From assembly GCA_029959085.1 (NCBI GenBank), contig JARWIR010000018.1, positions 5,208,001 to 5,272,000 of the forward strand: a DNA stretch of 64,000 nt, written 5' to 3'. The position numbers were made by a program, and so were the translations under genes. Below the pieces are notes generated by a model. That model did not search any database, was not told where the DNA came from, and saw only the letters and a list, made by a program, of their open reading frames with translations. Source of the stretch: Nemophila menziesii (taxonomy: Eukaryota > Streptophyta > Magnoliopsida > Boraginales > Hydrophyllaceae). Shown here one piece after another: positions 28,488 through 41,571 of this stretch. Numbering within the stretch: position 1 is the first letter of the stretch; the number at the start of each line of letters is the position of its first letter.

Positions 28488-30046
28488 TGGTGTGGCCTAA
28501 GGTGTGATAAAAAGATGTATAAAATAAGTGAAAATACACACCCTAAACTAACACGGTACTGCAAGTATTACAGGACGTATGCAAGTTTTAATGATAAGAA
28601 GATTCGTTCCTCAGGGACTGACGAAAGTTAGAGAGAACTTATGCAAATTATCAAGTGCAGATATTAAAGATAGATAATAATACGCAAGTAGAAAGAAGAG
28701 AAAGATAGATATTTATTTGGTTTTTAATAAGAAAACTAAACTACTAAATTAAAGACAGAAAATAAATAACAGAAAAGAAAAGAAGATAGTATGAAAGATA
28801 TAGCTTAGGTTTTACTAGTATGCACTAATCCTTCTAATTCTATCTATGAATCTAGTTAATAAGGGAGAATATTAGCTCTTGGTATACTTAGTCAAGATTC
28901 TAAATTCCCCAAGCTTAGAACTTGAGAGCGACTAAGGGGGCTACGTCACAACCAAGAAGTGATTTCAAATAGGGTTATCAAACGCCACTAAGGCCCTAAG
29001 CAAATACTGCAATCTTGGTGATATGGTGATTAAAACAAACCCTAATGACTATCTAGTTAGAAGTATATTTTGTCAGAACTGCTATCGACACTAGACGTTA
29101 TGTGGTGGTTCAATAGTTAAACACCCAGTTACGGTGACCATCTAACTACTATTAAGGTAATCCTATACTCGTGCACTAGCAAGGAAAACAATCATTAAAT
29201 CAAAACACATAATCAAATATAAAGGTAAGTAGCTAATATCAGATTAAAACATATAATTCCCAAAGAAACTTAGATAGAAGAATTAGAATTCATAGATTAT
29301 ACATTATGCAAAACCTAAGCTAAGAGAATTAGTTCATACAAAGAAAAGAAGAAGAAAGAATTACAAAATAAGAGGTTGAATGCACAGCTCCTCCAGACTT
29401 CTTCTCTTGTGTTGCAGCTTCCTCTTGGCCTTAAGGTCTGGCCAAGGATGATTTTAGAGTGTTAAGAGGCTGTATTTATAGGTTATAGGAAGACCTAATT
29501 CGTTTTCTTGAAGGAGAAGGAAAGTAATGGACTCCTAGTCCAACTCAAATTCGTAAGGAAATAAAGATAAACACTGCTGGACCGTTTTGAGCATAACTTC
29601 TTCGTTATTGGTCGGTTTGAGCTCCATAAGATACCAAAAGAATCGCAACAGAATTATCTAGCCCTTTAGAAGGAAATTACCAAAATTGGCCTATTTCTCT
29701 GGAAAAAACACCAATCTTTAGACGTGTGTGCAGAATCCCAGAATTAGGCAGCTTTTCCTTTTCCATCTTTTTAGCTTTTATTCCCTTATCTCCAATTTCC
29801 ATGCAAATCTCTTTCCATAAGTTGTAATCCTTGACTTGGACTCTAATTAATCTCCATAATTATCTTTAAAACTTCACACTAAATAAACCATTAAACCCAA
29901 TATGCTCTAAAAATAATAATTCACTAAATCAAGACTCGAATTAGGAAAGTGCACTAAATTAAGCTAAGATCGACCTATAAACTAATAAATAAGCCTAAAA
30001 TGATGTCTCTGAAGTATATTATATTATCACAAATGAGGAGACATCA
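28488..30046 (-). repeat. Element N1 3' LTR
   Basis: On the minus strand it starts TGATGTCTCCTCATTTGTG and ends GCCACACCA. Nearly identical to 34713-36287. The start has the inverted repeat TGATGTCTC...GAGACATCA. The TATA box is the minus strand of 29472-29480. Confidence 0.93.
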
Positions 30047-30082
30047 AGACCCCCAACTCAAAGTTGTATCGTCCCGATACAA
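30047..30082 (-). promoter_or_regulatory. Terminal polypurine tract and stem-loop SL2, element N1
   Basis: On the minus strand TTGTATCG-GGA-CGATACAA (30064-30082) is followed by GAGTTGGGGGTCT against the LTR. The stem differs from that of A at several positions but pairs perfectly. Confidence 0.82.
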
Positions 30083-31469
30083 TAAAAGTAAAGAACAATA
30101 GGGTAGTCAAGAAGAAGAAGTAGGAGGAGAATAAGAACAGAACACAATGAATGATCCTAGAGCAAAATATCTAAAAAGTCTCATGTAGTAATGCTTAAGA
30201 AATAATGCACAACTATGCTTAATATACATGTAATCAACAATCCATAAATTCAAGTTAAGATTAATTTCGCAATGCCAGAAGGAGAGGATGATAACTTAAT
30301 TCAGGTTAATGGCTATAGGTTGTTCATAGGTCCCAAATACAACATCCAATGGTCCACTTACCTACTACCTAATAGCTCAATTGTTTCTCCATCTAGTAGT
30401 TAGAAATCCTAAGGTCTTGGTTATAACTTGGCTTAAGGACGGGTGTGGTATATTTGGATAATGAAAAGTGAGCTTTTGGCTCTCTCCTCAATAGCCATCA
30501 ACGAATCGCCCTAGAGCTTGAGTTTTCACTCGAAGATGTTCTCACTCAACCCAATTTATTGATGCTTTAATGTGCATCCCCAATAATCCCAAATAAAACC
30601 TTTAGTGATGCTTTACAAATTCCACTTTGCCGGTCCGAATATATATTCATTTCATATCAATTTTTTCTTTTGTATAGCTATGACTCTCTTTTTGATGTTC
30701 GAAATATCACGCTATTTTTCATATATATATATTCTCTCTTTTTAATGCCCTTGTTGGCAAATTTAGCTCGTAGCTTCTTTTCCATTCACTATTACCCCGG
30801 CAAAGGGTTACAATAATAACAATTTCATCATCAATAAAATCACAATTACAAATCCAAATCCCAATGTTCCCTAATAATGAAACCCACCACCCCAAACTCA
30901 AGCTCTAAAACGAGTTGTCTCAGGTTTTGCGATTCGAGTGCGGGTCATATAGATAAGTCCTAAAACTAGGGTATGGATTATAATGTGTTTCAAATGAAAG
31001 GCTTTTAGAAAGGCTCAAAGGGGCTAAGACGGATAAATAACATAATCAAACAAAAGGGTGAGAAAGTATAAAAGGCTTCAAGTGTTTTATCATGAAAGAA
31101 CTGCCTTAGTCATTTTTCTAACTACCGGATTTTGTTACTTTTTAACTAATAGTTCATAGCTAAGTGGGTTTTCAACTAATTTTAAACTCACGTTCTACAC
31201 ACCAAATAACTATCCCTAAGTTTCAACATACATCTTAGCATTGCTCATTAACTTTTCTATCCTTTATTTCCTGTTTTCATACATGCATCTAAACAAACTT
31301 ATGACATCTTTCAAAAACATACTACTTACTATCATTGACTTAATAAAATCATGCTCAAATAGGTACATTCAAAGATATTCTATGCCTAATTCAACCCAAA
31401 AAATTTTAAATTTTATGAAAAACAAAAAGGAAGATGAGGACAACGAATCCCCACCCCCAACTCAAAAAT
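30083..31469 (-). other. 3' non-coding region of N1
   Basis: No gene. It has the same order as the 3' region of D: a polypurine-like CCACCCCAAACTC at about 30888-30900 and SL1 at its upstream end. The small frames at 30719-30901 and 31241-31471 are not conserved. Confidence 0.65.
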
Positions 31470-31489
31470 GAGCCGTGTCCCCACGACTC
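31470..31489 (-). promoter_or_regulatory. Stem-loop SL1, element N1
   Basis: On the minus strand GAGTCGTG-GGGA-CACGGCTC, one G-T pair in the stem, then six bases and GAGTTGGGGGTGG (31451-31463). Confidence 0.7.
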
Positions 31490-31589
31490 GATAAAGACTC
31501 AAGAAAAATAAAATTTAAACTTAGCATACATATTGCACATAAAGAAATGGTAGGGAAGAAAGAAAACATACTCTTCGAGGCTATTACCT

Positions 31590-32153
31590 CGCCTTGTCGA
31601 TACTCGGATTAAATTCTAATGTATCTTCTTCACCCAACTTCTTATTCACTTTTCGATCAAGACACGTGATCATAATAGGATATTGCATTAAATAACGTCA
31701 TGGGAGAGATCGAAAATTCGTATCACCTCCTCATAGATCAACTGTGCCACATCTTCTTCTTCTCCTCACAAAATACAATTCACAAACAACCCCATCATTC
31801 CAAATCTCCACGAATCTTCATGTATTCTCCTTCAACTTCTTCTTCAAATACTATCTTATAAGAAAAAGGTAGTTCCTCTAATTGTTACTTCGGAGAAGCT
31901 GTCATGGCCATTGAAGCTTTCTCTTTTTCTTTGGGTATAAGGTCTTTGATCTATAGAGGTTGTGTTGTCTTCTTCACTAAAGTTGGAATCTTTTTGCTCA
32001 TCAACACAACATGCTAACCTCTCTTCTCTTGACTTGTTTTACCCTTTGAATTGGAACTAGGACTTTTCTCACTTGATTTCTTCTCAATTAGATCCAATAC
32101 CTTGATTTCTTCATCTCCCTTTCAATAGATAATGTTCATGTTCTCTTAATCAT
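31590..32153 (-). pseudogene. Decayed env-like ORF of N1
   Basis: On the minus strand it starts at an ATG (32151-32153) just after a GTTGGGGGT motif. Pieces match the D ORF (59792-60934): the Lys/Ser-rich N-terminus, a GQL-type region, DVAQLIYEEV-like codons (about 31725-31760) and the end near GAGGTAATAGCC. The core is deleted and frames shift repeatedly. It is not translatable as a whole, which contrasts with the near-identical LTRs. Confidence 0.65.
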
Positions 32154-33120
32154 CTCAATTGACCCCCAACCCAAAGCTTTAACCACTCTTGAAATTTGGA
32201 ACTCTTGATTATTGGTTGTACAAGCTTAATTTGGGTTAGGAAAGGTGATTTGATGATGATTCTTTATGTGGGTAAGATGGATTCTTCATGGATTGGTATG
32301 GATTTAAGAAATTGTAGGATGAATTTTTGAAATTTAAGCTTTTGATTCTTGGATTCAAGGTGTTTTGGGATGATATAGGTCGTTGAATCTTCCTTGTAAT
32401 GACGTGGAGAATGAATCGGATGTGTTTTCATGGTGATTGGATAGTGTTTTGATGATTGGGGAAGGTTTTATGAAGCTTTAATGGAGTTAGGAGAGTTTTG
32501 GAGAGAAGAAAGAGGTTTAAGGTTTAATAAATTCGGAATAATAAGCTTTAGATCTTCATATAGCCTTGAAACCCTTTTTCTCTCTCTGGCGGCTCGTGCG
32601 GACTACCCCTGCGGACCATGGGGTGCACCGCGGGGTACACCGCGACATCTGATGCTCAAAAAATTTTGCTCACTGGTTAACACCCGTGGTAGGACCCCGT
32701 GGCACGTGTTTCTGAGCTGCGGACCAGGGTGCGGTGTACCGCGGGGGTGCTCCGCGCTTCCTACGTCAAAATACCCGTGGTAGGACCCCGTGGCACGGGT
32801 TTTTACCGTGCGGTGCACCGCGGCTGAGGTCCGGTGTACCGCACGTGGCAAAAACCTCCCCATCAGCTAGATCTCGAAAAGTTATGCAGTTTAGGCTCAA
32901 AGATCACCTGATTTCGATATCCGAGCGTAAATATATGACTTGCCGAAGTTTTTTTCCGAAAAATTTTTGCTCGCTTCCCTAACTCGATTTCTCCAATACC
33001 TAATCATCAAAAACACTAATACCTTCCTCAAATATGCAATATCAACTAAAATTAACTAATCTAAACATAAATTAAAAACTAAAAACGTAAAAACATAAAA
33101 GAAATTACGGGTTGTCTCCC
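32154..33120 (-). other. Spacer and leader between gag remnant and env-like region, N1
   Basis: Non-coding leader (32154-32580), palindrome array (32590-32870) and AT-rich part. It corresponds to 58760-59791 of D, with similar leader words. The overlapping frames at 32481-32982 read through the palindromes and are not genes. Confidence 0.65.
32590..32870. repeat. Palindrome array with GTAC/GTGCAC cores, N1
   Basis: Includes GGTGCACC (about 32622), GCGGTGTACCGC (about 32731), CCGTGGCACGGG (about 32789), GCGGTGCACCGC (about 32810) and CGGTGTACCG (about 32831), plus two copies of CCCGTGGTAGGACCCCGTGG about 80 bp apart. It lies in the same position as the arrays of A, B, C and D. Confidence 0.8.
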
Positions 33121-33236
33121 GTACAGCACTTTTGTTTAACGTCTTTCAAAGTTAGACGTGTTACCTCGATTAAGGATGACGAAATTTCCACCCTTTGCCT
33201 TTAATACCCACGAACTTTTCAGCTCGATTCTTTATA

Positions 33237-33427
33237 GAGTAATGATATATGTCACCCCTTTTCATGTCACCCTTTTATCACCCTTCTATATATATGTATT
33301 GATTTCCTTGAATAGAAGATAGAGAAAAATTAAATAGGATAGAGAAATCAATTCATTGGTCCATGTAGGCATACACATAGGAGGTGATAAAATGGTGATA
33401 CAAAAAGGGTGACAAATATCATTACTC
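33237..33427. mobile_element. MITE, 191 bp, probably Mutator-like
   Basis: It starts GAGTAATGATATATGTCACC and ends with the near-exact complement (GGTGACAAATATCATTACTC). It is flanked by a perfect 9-bp duplication TTCTTTATA (33228-33236 and 33428-33436). Nine-base duplications and GAGTAATGATA-type ends fit small Mutator-like MITEs. It interrupts the end of the N1 gag-derived frame. Confidence 0.88.
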
Positions 33428-34524
33428 TTCTTTATAATCATGGATGGTGCCATCCAAGATTTCGTGGGAAGGGGTGAATCTAGTGGTAACTCGATTTCAA
33501 GTGTAGCATTACACTCCTCTGGTAACCCATTCATCTCGAATCTTCGTTTGTTAGAAAGAATGTGCTTCATGAACTGACCGTATTTTGACATTTTTGTGAG
33601 AGCTTCTACAAACGGAGTGCTGATCTTTAACTTGTTCATCATGTCAACGAACTTCTTGAATTCCAGGTCATTGTCCTTTCTGACACGTGAAGGGAATGGT
33701 GGATGAGGACATGTGTTGGTTACCACCGGGCTCTCTTTCTTTTCTGGTGTCTCCTCTTGGACACTATTTTGTTCAACTACCTCTTCGACCTTATCTTCTG
33801 TTGTTTTTGCTCCCCCCGTTGCTGGAATAGGGACTGGTCCTGGTTCTGGTCTTGGTGGAGGTAGTTGTTTTCCACTTCTTAATTCAACTGCATGACAAAC
33901 TTTGTTTGCTGGAGCACTAGTATCACTTCGGAGTTGCCTTTCTGCAAGGATTTGAGTTTTATTCACCATTTGTGACACTGACTGCACCATCTTCATAAGC
34001 GCATTCTGTGAGTTTTGGGATTCTTGCTGGCGACTCTCTATCTTTTCAATTACGTTCATCATCTTAGCCATGCTTGAATTCAAACTCGAAGGTTGTTCTT
34101 GTATGGTTTGCTGCATTGAATAACGAGGTGGTTCTTGATAAGCTTCATTATAAATTGGCGCTTCTTGATAGATAGGTTGTGGAGAATAAATAAATTGTGG
34201 TCGTGGTCGATAATAATCATCATAGTGATGGTCATTATGATGATAGTTATGTTGATCTCCGACCCAATTGTAACTCTGTGGGGGTTGATAGTCAGCGTAA
34301 TTTCCTTGAGAGTGATAATAACCATCATAATAATGGTCTCTTTGATAAGGCATGAAGGAAATTGAGGCTGGATTGTTCATGCAATGTCCCCACGAGTGAT
34401 CTCTTGCTCCACAACTAGGACATGAAGGTGAGGCATGTACTAGATTCTTCTGAGCTAGTTTTCGCGATTGTTCTCGTAATTCCTCAAGTTGTTGGCTTAA
34501 CTCCTTGAGCTTTAGAGATTCCAT
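33286..34524 (-). CDS. Gag-derived ORF of N1 (zinc knuckle and linker only)
   Basis: A 412-codon frame starting MESLKLKELSQQLEELREQ. It has an intact CCHC zinc knuckle (CPSCGARDHSWGHC, residues about 35-48), a long Tyr/His/Pro/Gln-rich linker, a KQLPPPRPEP-type segment, and the FPSRVRKD to LPEEC block that in A and D precedes the protease. The Gag capsid domain upstream and the protease downstream are missing, and the last 50 or so codons lie in the inserted MITE. In element A the corresponding residues run from about 360 to 690. An RNA-binding role could persist, but the ORF is too incomplete to form particles. It is best seen as a relic between primer site and spacer. Confidence 0.75.
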   Translation of the reverse strand: MESLKLKELSQQLEELREQSRKLAQKNLVHASPSCPSCGARDHSWGHCMNNPASISFMPYQRDHYYDGYYHSQGNYADYQPPQSYNWVGDQHNYHHNDHHYDDYYRPRPQFIYSPQPIYQEAPIYNEAYQEPPRYSMQQTIQEQPSSLNSSMAKMMNVIEKIESRQQESQNSQNALMKMVQSVSQMVNKTQILAERQLRSDTSAPANKVCHAVELRSGKQLPPPRPEPGPVPIPATGGAKTTEDKVEEVVEQNSVQEETPEKKESPVVTNTCPHPPFPSRVRKDNDLEFKKFVDMMNKLKISTPFVEALTKMSKYGQFMKHILSNKRRFEMNGLPEECNATLEIELPLDSPLPTKSWMAPSMIIKKSNDICHPFCITILSPPMCMPTWTNELISLSYLIFLYLLFKEINTYI

Positions 34525-34687
34525 CTTGTATTAGCTTCTTCAGGATCTAATAGCACGAAACCTTTATCTCCTAATAAATCTGCTCTCGCCTAAAAGAATC
34601 TGTAAAGACAAAAACTAAAAAGAAAAGCGTAAAATAGAACTAACTAAAATAAAAGCACAAGATAATTGCACAAGGACTAATGATGTA

Positions 34688-34706
34688 GTCCCCGGCAGCG
34701 GCGCCA
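34688..34706 (-). promoter_or_regulatory. Primer-binding site (tRNA-Asp type), N1
   Basis: The minus strand reads TGGCGCCGCTGCCGGGGAC, six bases from the LTR end. It is identical to the site of element A. Confidence 0.9.
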
Positions 34707-34712
34707 AAAACT

Positions 34713-36287
34713 TGGTGTGGTCTAAGGTGTGATAAAAAGATGTATAAAATAAGTGCAAATACACACCCTAAACTAACACGGTACTGCAAGTATTACAGGA
34801 CGTATGCAAGTTTTAATGATAAGAAGATTCGTTCCTCAGGGACTGACGAAAGTTAGAGAGAACTTATGCAAATTATCAAGTGCAGATATTAAAGATAGAT
34901 AATAATACGCAAGTAGAAAGAAGAGAAAGATAGATATTTATTTGGTTTTTAATAAGAAAACTAAACTACTAAATTAAAGACAGAAAATAAATAACAGAAA
35001 AGAAAAGAAGATAGTATGAAAGATATAGCTTAGGTTTTACTAGTATGCACTAATCCTTCTAATTCTATCTATGAATCTAGTTAATAAGGGAGAATATTAG
35101 CTCTTGGTATACTTAGTCAGGATTCTAAATTCCCCAAGCTTAGACCTTGAGAGCGACTAAGGGGGCTACGTCACAACCAAGAAGTGATTTCAAATAGGGT
35201 TATCAAACGCCACTAAGGCCCTAAGCAAATACTGCAATCTTGGTGATACGGTGATTAAAACAAACCCTAATGACTATCTAGTTAGAAGTATGTTTTGTCA
35301 GAACTGCTATCGACACTAGACGTTATGTGGTGGTTCAATAGTTAAACACCCAGTTACGGTGACCATCTAACTACTATTAAGGTAATCCTATACTCGTGCA
35401 CTAGCAAGGAAAACAATCATTAAATCAAAACACATAATCAAATATAAAGGTAAGTAGCTAATATCAGATTAAAACATATAATTCCCAAAGAAACTTAGAT
35501 AGAAGAATTAGAATTCATAGATTATACATTATGCAAAACCTAAGCTAAGAGAATTAGTTCATACAAAGAAAAGAAGAAGAAAGAATTACAAAATAAGAGG
35601 TTGAAGGAGACATGATTGATGCACAGCTCCCTCCAGACTTCTTCTCTTGTGTTGCAGCTTCCTCTTGGCCTTAAGGTCTGGCCAAGGATGATTTTAGAGT
35701 GTTAAGAGGCTGTATTTATAGGTTATAGAAAGACCTAATTCGTTTTCTTGAAGGAGAAGGAAAGTAATGGACTCCTAGTCCAACTCAAATTCGTAAGGAA
35801 ATAAAGATAAACACTACTAGACCGTTTTGAGCATAACTTCTTCGTTATTGGTCGGTTTGAGCTCCATAAGATACCAAAAGAATCGCAACAGAATTATCTA
35901 GGCCCTTTGGAAGGAAATTACCAAAATTGGCCTATTTCTCTGGAAAAAACACCAATCTTTAGACGTGTGTGCAGAATCCCAGAATTAGGCAGCTTTTCCT
36001 TTTCCATCTTTTTAGCTTTTATTCCCTTATCTCCAATTTCCATGCAAATCTCTTTCCATAAGTTGTAATCCTTGACTTGGACTCTAATTAATCTCCATAA
36101 TTATCTTTAAAGCTTCACAGTAAATAAACCATTAAACCCAATATGCTCTAAAAATAATAATTCACTAAATCAAGACTCAAATTAGGAAAGTGCACTAAAT
36201 TAAGCTAAGATCGACCTATAAACTAATAAATAAGCCTAAAATGATGTCTCTGAAGTATATTATATTATCACAAATGAGGAGACATCA
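34713..36287 (-). repeat. Element N1 5' LTR
   Basis: 1575 bp, about 1% different from 28488-30046 by eye, including a 15-bp length difference near 35610 (GGAGACATGATTGAT present here). Its TATA box is the minus strand of 35712-35720. Confidence 0.93.
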
Positions 36288-36292
36288 ATAAT

Positions 36293-36668
36293 TCAAATTA
36301 TTGTCTTATGGCACATAAACATAAAAAATAATTTAAAAAATCTTGTTTCTCTACTCATCTTCACTCTCAGTTCCGTCATCGTTAAGGAATTTATCGTTGA
36401 CCATCTTTGATAGGTTGGGTATCGTTTTTGAACATTTTTTATATTGTTTTATACCCCATTTGATATCCCTTGTTAAAGCCTTCCTCGCCAATATTTCTCA
36501 ATAACCTCTTAAACTCTTTTGATTCCTTATAATTAGAATAACTTTCTTCTTTAAAATTAGAATTGACTTTTGTCACTTCTCACGCATCACTAACTTCAAG
36601 GTACATCTAAATTAAATGAAATTTCTTCAAAATATCTGACCAGTCAATAGTGGTGACTGAAACAATAT
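36293..36668 (-). pseudogene. Unidentified charged ORF remnant (copy 2)
   Basis: Copy 2 of 8660-9010. The minus strand again encodes KESKEFK and GEEGFNKGYQMGYK but has several stops. No family assigned. Confidence 0.3.
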
Positions 36669-38299
36669 GATGTTAAGAGTTTTCCGGTATACGCTATAGC
36701 TTTCCCAAAGTGACTTTTAGCTCTCTTTACGCCTAGGCTTAGGTTTGGAATTCAATTATTGACTTCTATTCATCTCCTTGAACTCTAATGTCAGTAATTT
36801 ACCTAATGTTTACACACTAAACATACAACTAAAGTACAAAAACTGTATAAATAGCATAATGTCCTAAATAACGTACAAAAGTAAGATATGGAAAATATTA
36901 AGTAAAAACTCACTTAGGTCTCGTAAACCCTCAAAATTATGTCCCGTGCGTAGATTAATTAATCACAAAAGAAGAGGGAGAAATAGAAAGATAATGAATG
37001 CTACTAAAGAAACTATCTTAATAAGTCTCATATAGAGGAGTCAAAATAATAATACACAAATACACGTAATAAACAAAAAATTAACATGTCACAAATTTAA
37101 TATTGGATTAACTTCGCAATGCAAGAAGGAGCGGTTCTCAATTAGGTTTATATGGAGACTATATGGAATTTTATAGGTCCTCCCTTATGTCTAATGGTAC
37201 ACTTGGTTATTCCTTAATCGTTCAATCGTTACTCATCCAAATAGCTAGAAATCCTATGCTCTTTTCAGTAATAGCGTAGGCTTATGAATGGTATGATAGA
37301 TATATTTGGACTATGTAAAGTGATATTTTGAATCTCTACTCACTAACCATCATAGAGCTTGAATTACACTCGAGAATTACCTTACTTAACCCAATGTCGA
37401 TACTATAATCTTAGCATCCCTAAATACCAAGTAGCACTACTTGATGATTTACAACAATTTCCATGTTTTCAGTTCTTTTAATTAATTTTATATATACATA
37501 TATTAAGCTGGTAATGACACTCTTGCTGAGGTGAGATGTCATACCACTTATTTTTTTCCTTTTTTTTTCGAGACCCCATGAAAGCGTTACAATACAAATA
37601 TTTCAGAAATAGATCACAACTAAAAGCTCATAAAATCCCCACCAAATGTTCCCATAATATGGTCCCACCATCACAAACTCAAGCTCTACTAGTACTAGTA
37701 TTAGGGTTGTCATATGGGAAAGTCCTATAATCTTAGGCGTATGGCTTATAAAGTGGCAAAAAAGTAGGCTAAAAGATAACAAGGGCCTAAGATGGATGAT
37801 GATTTAATAAATGGGCGAGCAAACTGAAAGATTCAAGTGACTCATCAAATAAATGCATTAATCATTTTCCTAACTACTAGAGGTTGTTATTTTTTCACTT
37901 TTAGTTCATAAGCTAAGCGAGTTATACTCGCTCCAGGTTTCCTATATTTGAACTTAACTTCTACGCATTGCTGAATAATCCTATTTATCCGTTATTAAAT
38001 TTCTTCATGCATATACGTTACGCATTTTGCAAAATCTTCCAAAACACACAATTCCTTATCAGTAACTTGCTAAAACCAAGCTAAAAAAAGAACATTCACT
38101 ACATTCTACGTCTATTCCTTATACCAACGTTTTTTTAAAATTTTATTGTTTTTTAAGAAATTAGTAACAAAACGGTAAAGGAGTACTCCATCCCAATGCA
38201 AAACTGAGTAGTGTCCGCAAAACTCTAAAAAGACTCAAAAAATAAATATAATTACCAATATACACTAAACAAATAAAAGAATTCAAGGAAAGGGTTTAG
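36669..38299 (-). other. Degraded Athila 3' non-coding region (copy 2)
   Basis: It corresponds to 9010-9840 of copy 1. The part 36669-37500 has no counterpart there but resembles N1 30110-30630, in the right order, so copy 1 probably lost it. The frame at 37536-37730 is not conserved. Confidence 0.5.
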
Positions 38300-38770
38300 G
38301 AGACATTACGCGGGCCATATCACATCTTTTTAAAAACGCGGTCAAAATAGGTCTCAGTAAATTCCTCCTCGATTTTCACCATGATGCGCTCAATATCTTG
38401 CATTAGGTTCAACTGGTTCACGATATTGTTGTGTTGTAACTGTTCTACTCTTACAATTCTATTCATCAGTGACATGACCCACACTAGGGGACCGGGTTCA
38501 AAGCTTTACATACCTCTTTGTGGAGTTGAGGAAGAACCGTGATCATTTGTAATTGGTTCTTCCCTTTTTATTTAGCCAGAATTATACACCTCTCACTTTG
38601 TAAATATTTGAAGACCAAACATCTGATAATAGACTAGGCAGAATGACTTAACCCATTGGATATTGAAACTGTGAAGAGGTGTAGTCAAGACCTCCGAAGA
38701 CAAAACTAGGTGGAATGCCTAAGCATGTTGAAGAGTGAGCTAAAAATATGGAAACCGGATGCGCGACACA
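38300..38770 (-). pseudogene. Degraded env-like C-terminus (copy 2)
   Basis: Homologous to 9840-10320. Minus-strand pieces such as VEQLQHNNIVNQLNLMQDIE (about 38394-38455) suggest a coiled coil like that at the end of the younger env-like ORFs. Stops follow. Confidence 0.35.
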
Positions 38771-40239
<1,469 letters not shown>

Positions 40240-40477
40240 CTTGTTATATTAGAAATATTTTTTTTGAAAAAAAAACCACCAGGTGCTCAAGCCCACTTTA
40301 ACTATTGTTTAAACAGCTAATTCACCTAAAGGGCCCACAAATAATTGATTATATACACACTTTGTCTCTTACTAAATATGTATAATAGTAAAAAAGAAAC
40401 CTTACTCAATACTCAATCTAGGGTTTCGATTTGTTTTTAATTCTTGCTTAGGGTTTTGAAACAATGGAGGATAGCAG
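40240..40477 (+). pseudogene. Leader and first codons of cold-shock pseudogene 2
   Basis: Copy 2 of 11600-11894, with the ATG at 40464 and the M-E-D-S codons. Split by the hAT-like element after GATAGCAG (40470-40477). Confidence 0.65.
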
Positions 40478-41571
40478 ACAAAGCTGCGTCGGGCAAGTGC
40501 AACAAGGGCGACTGCACATGACCCTTTCAATGTGAAAAAAAAACATTTTCCAATTCTTAAGATAATTTTTCTGTTTTCTCTTAATTTACTTAATCTATCA
40601 TCATTATCATTATAAACAAAAAATAGTATACCTATATTTTAACATGGTATATTTCAAATATTACACGATTCATAAAATATTCAAGGTTCAGGTAATTTCA
40701 AGTTTAAAAAAAAATATTTAATTTAGTTTATATTATATGATTAAGTATAATAAATATATTAATTTTATAATTTGTTAATGATTCAAATTATAATTATAAA
40801 TTTTGCACTAGATGGTTGAAAATTTATTTTTGTTGTGTGTAGTATTATTTTTTAAAGTAGCAAATACTTTTGTGGCAGACAATCATTAAGTTGTAAGTTG
40901 GGTACACTTTTTTCTTTTCTCCAAATTGTGCAAGTTGCAATATAGATCTTACAAATTACATATGCTTGTAACAATTTTTGGAAAATAATTCTTACAATTT
41001 ACAAATTGTCATGCGAAATTACAATATGGTTTGTTTAAAATTTGAAAAAAAAGGCAGTTTTGATAATTTTTTATTTTTATAGAATTATTTTATACAATAT
41101 TTTTTTTTCAACTGAAATTTTTTAATATGTCTGTAAACCTGCAACATGTGAAATCTGTCATTGTTAATTGTTTTTTATATATATTAGAAACATAAAATTT
41201 AAATTATTATTTATTAGATATATGTTTTTTTATGTATATAAAAATTTAATATTGAACTAATTAAAAGATGAAAAAATTTAAATAAAAATTAATTAGTAGA
41301 TGTTAACAATTATTTTTTTTAAATTTATTAGGCTTGATTAAAGTGATATAAAAAATCATTGAACATTATAATAAAATAAATTATTACTTAATAATGTAAG
41401 AATTTTTATACTTTACTATTCTAATCTAATATGCTAATAAATATTTTATATATTTTATTTTATTGAACGATAGAAATATTTTTATAGAGTTTATAATAAT
41501 AAATTTAAGTAATTTTTTTATATCATAACATTTTTCCAATACAAAGGCCCTGAAATTTTTGCCCATTCTCT
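40478..41571. mobile_element. hAT-like non-autonomous element (copy 2)
   Basis: About 1.1 kb between perfect GATAGCAG duplications (40470-40477 and 41572-41579). It is the same element as 11895-13559 without the internal MITE. No transposase. The AT-rich frame at 41426-41638 is chance. Confidence 0.7.

Larger units (their letters stand above)
28488..36287 (-). mobile_element. Element N1: non-autonomous Athila-like retrotransposon, complete with LTRs
   Basis: A 7.8-kb element with two LTRs (28488-30046 and 34713-36287), a primer site, the SL2 stem-loop and polypurine tract, and an exact 5-bp duplication ATAAT (28483-28487 and 36288-36292). It lacks the Gag capsid domain, protease, RT, RNase H and integrase, keeping only a nucleocapsid/linker ORF and a decayed env-like region. 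The LTRs differ at about 1% by eye, so it moved recently and must have used enzymes from another element. Confidence 0.93.

Noticed and set aside
32481..32982. Frames over the N1 palindromes and 58871-59462 over the D palindromes
   Set aside because: Same reason: low stop density in GC-rich repeats, no family similarity.
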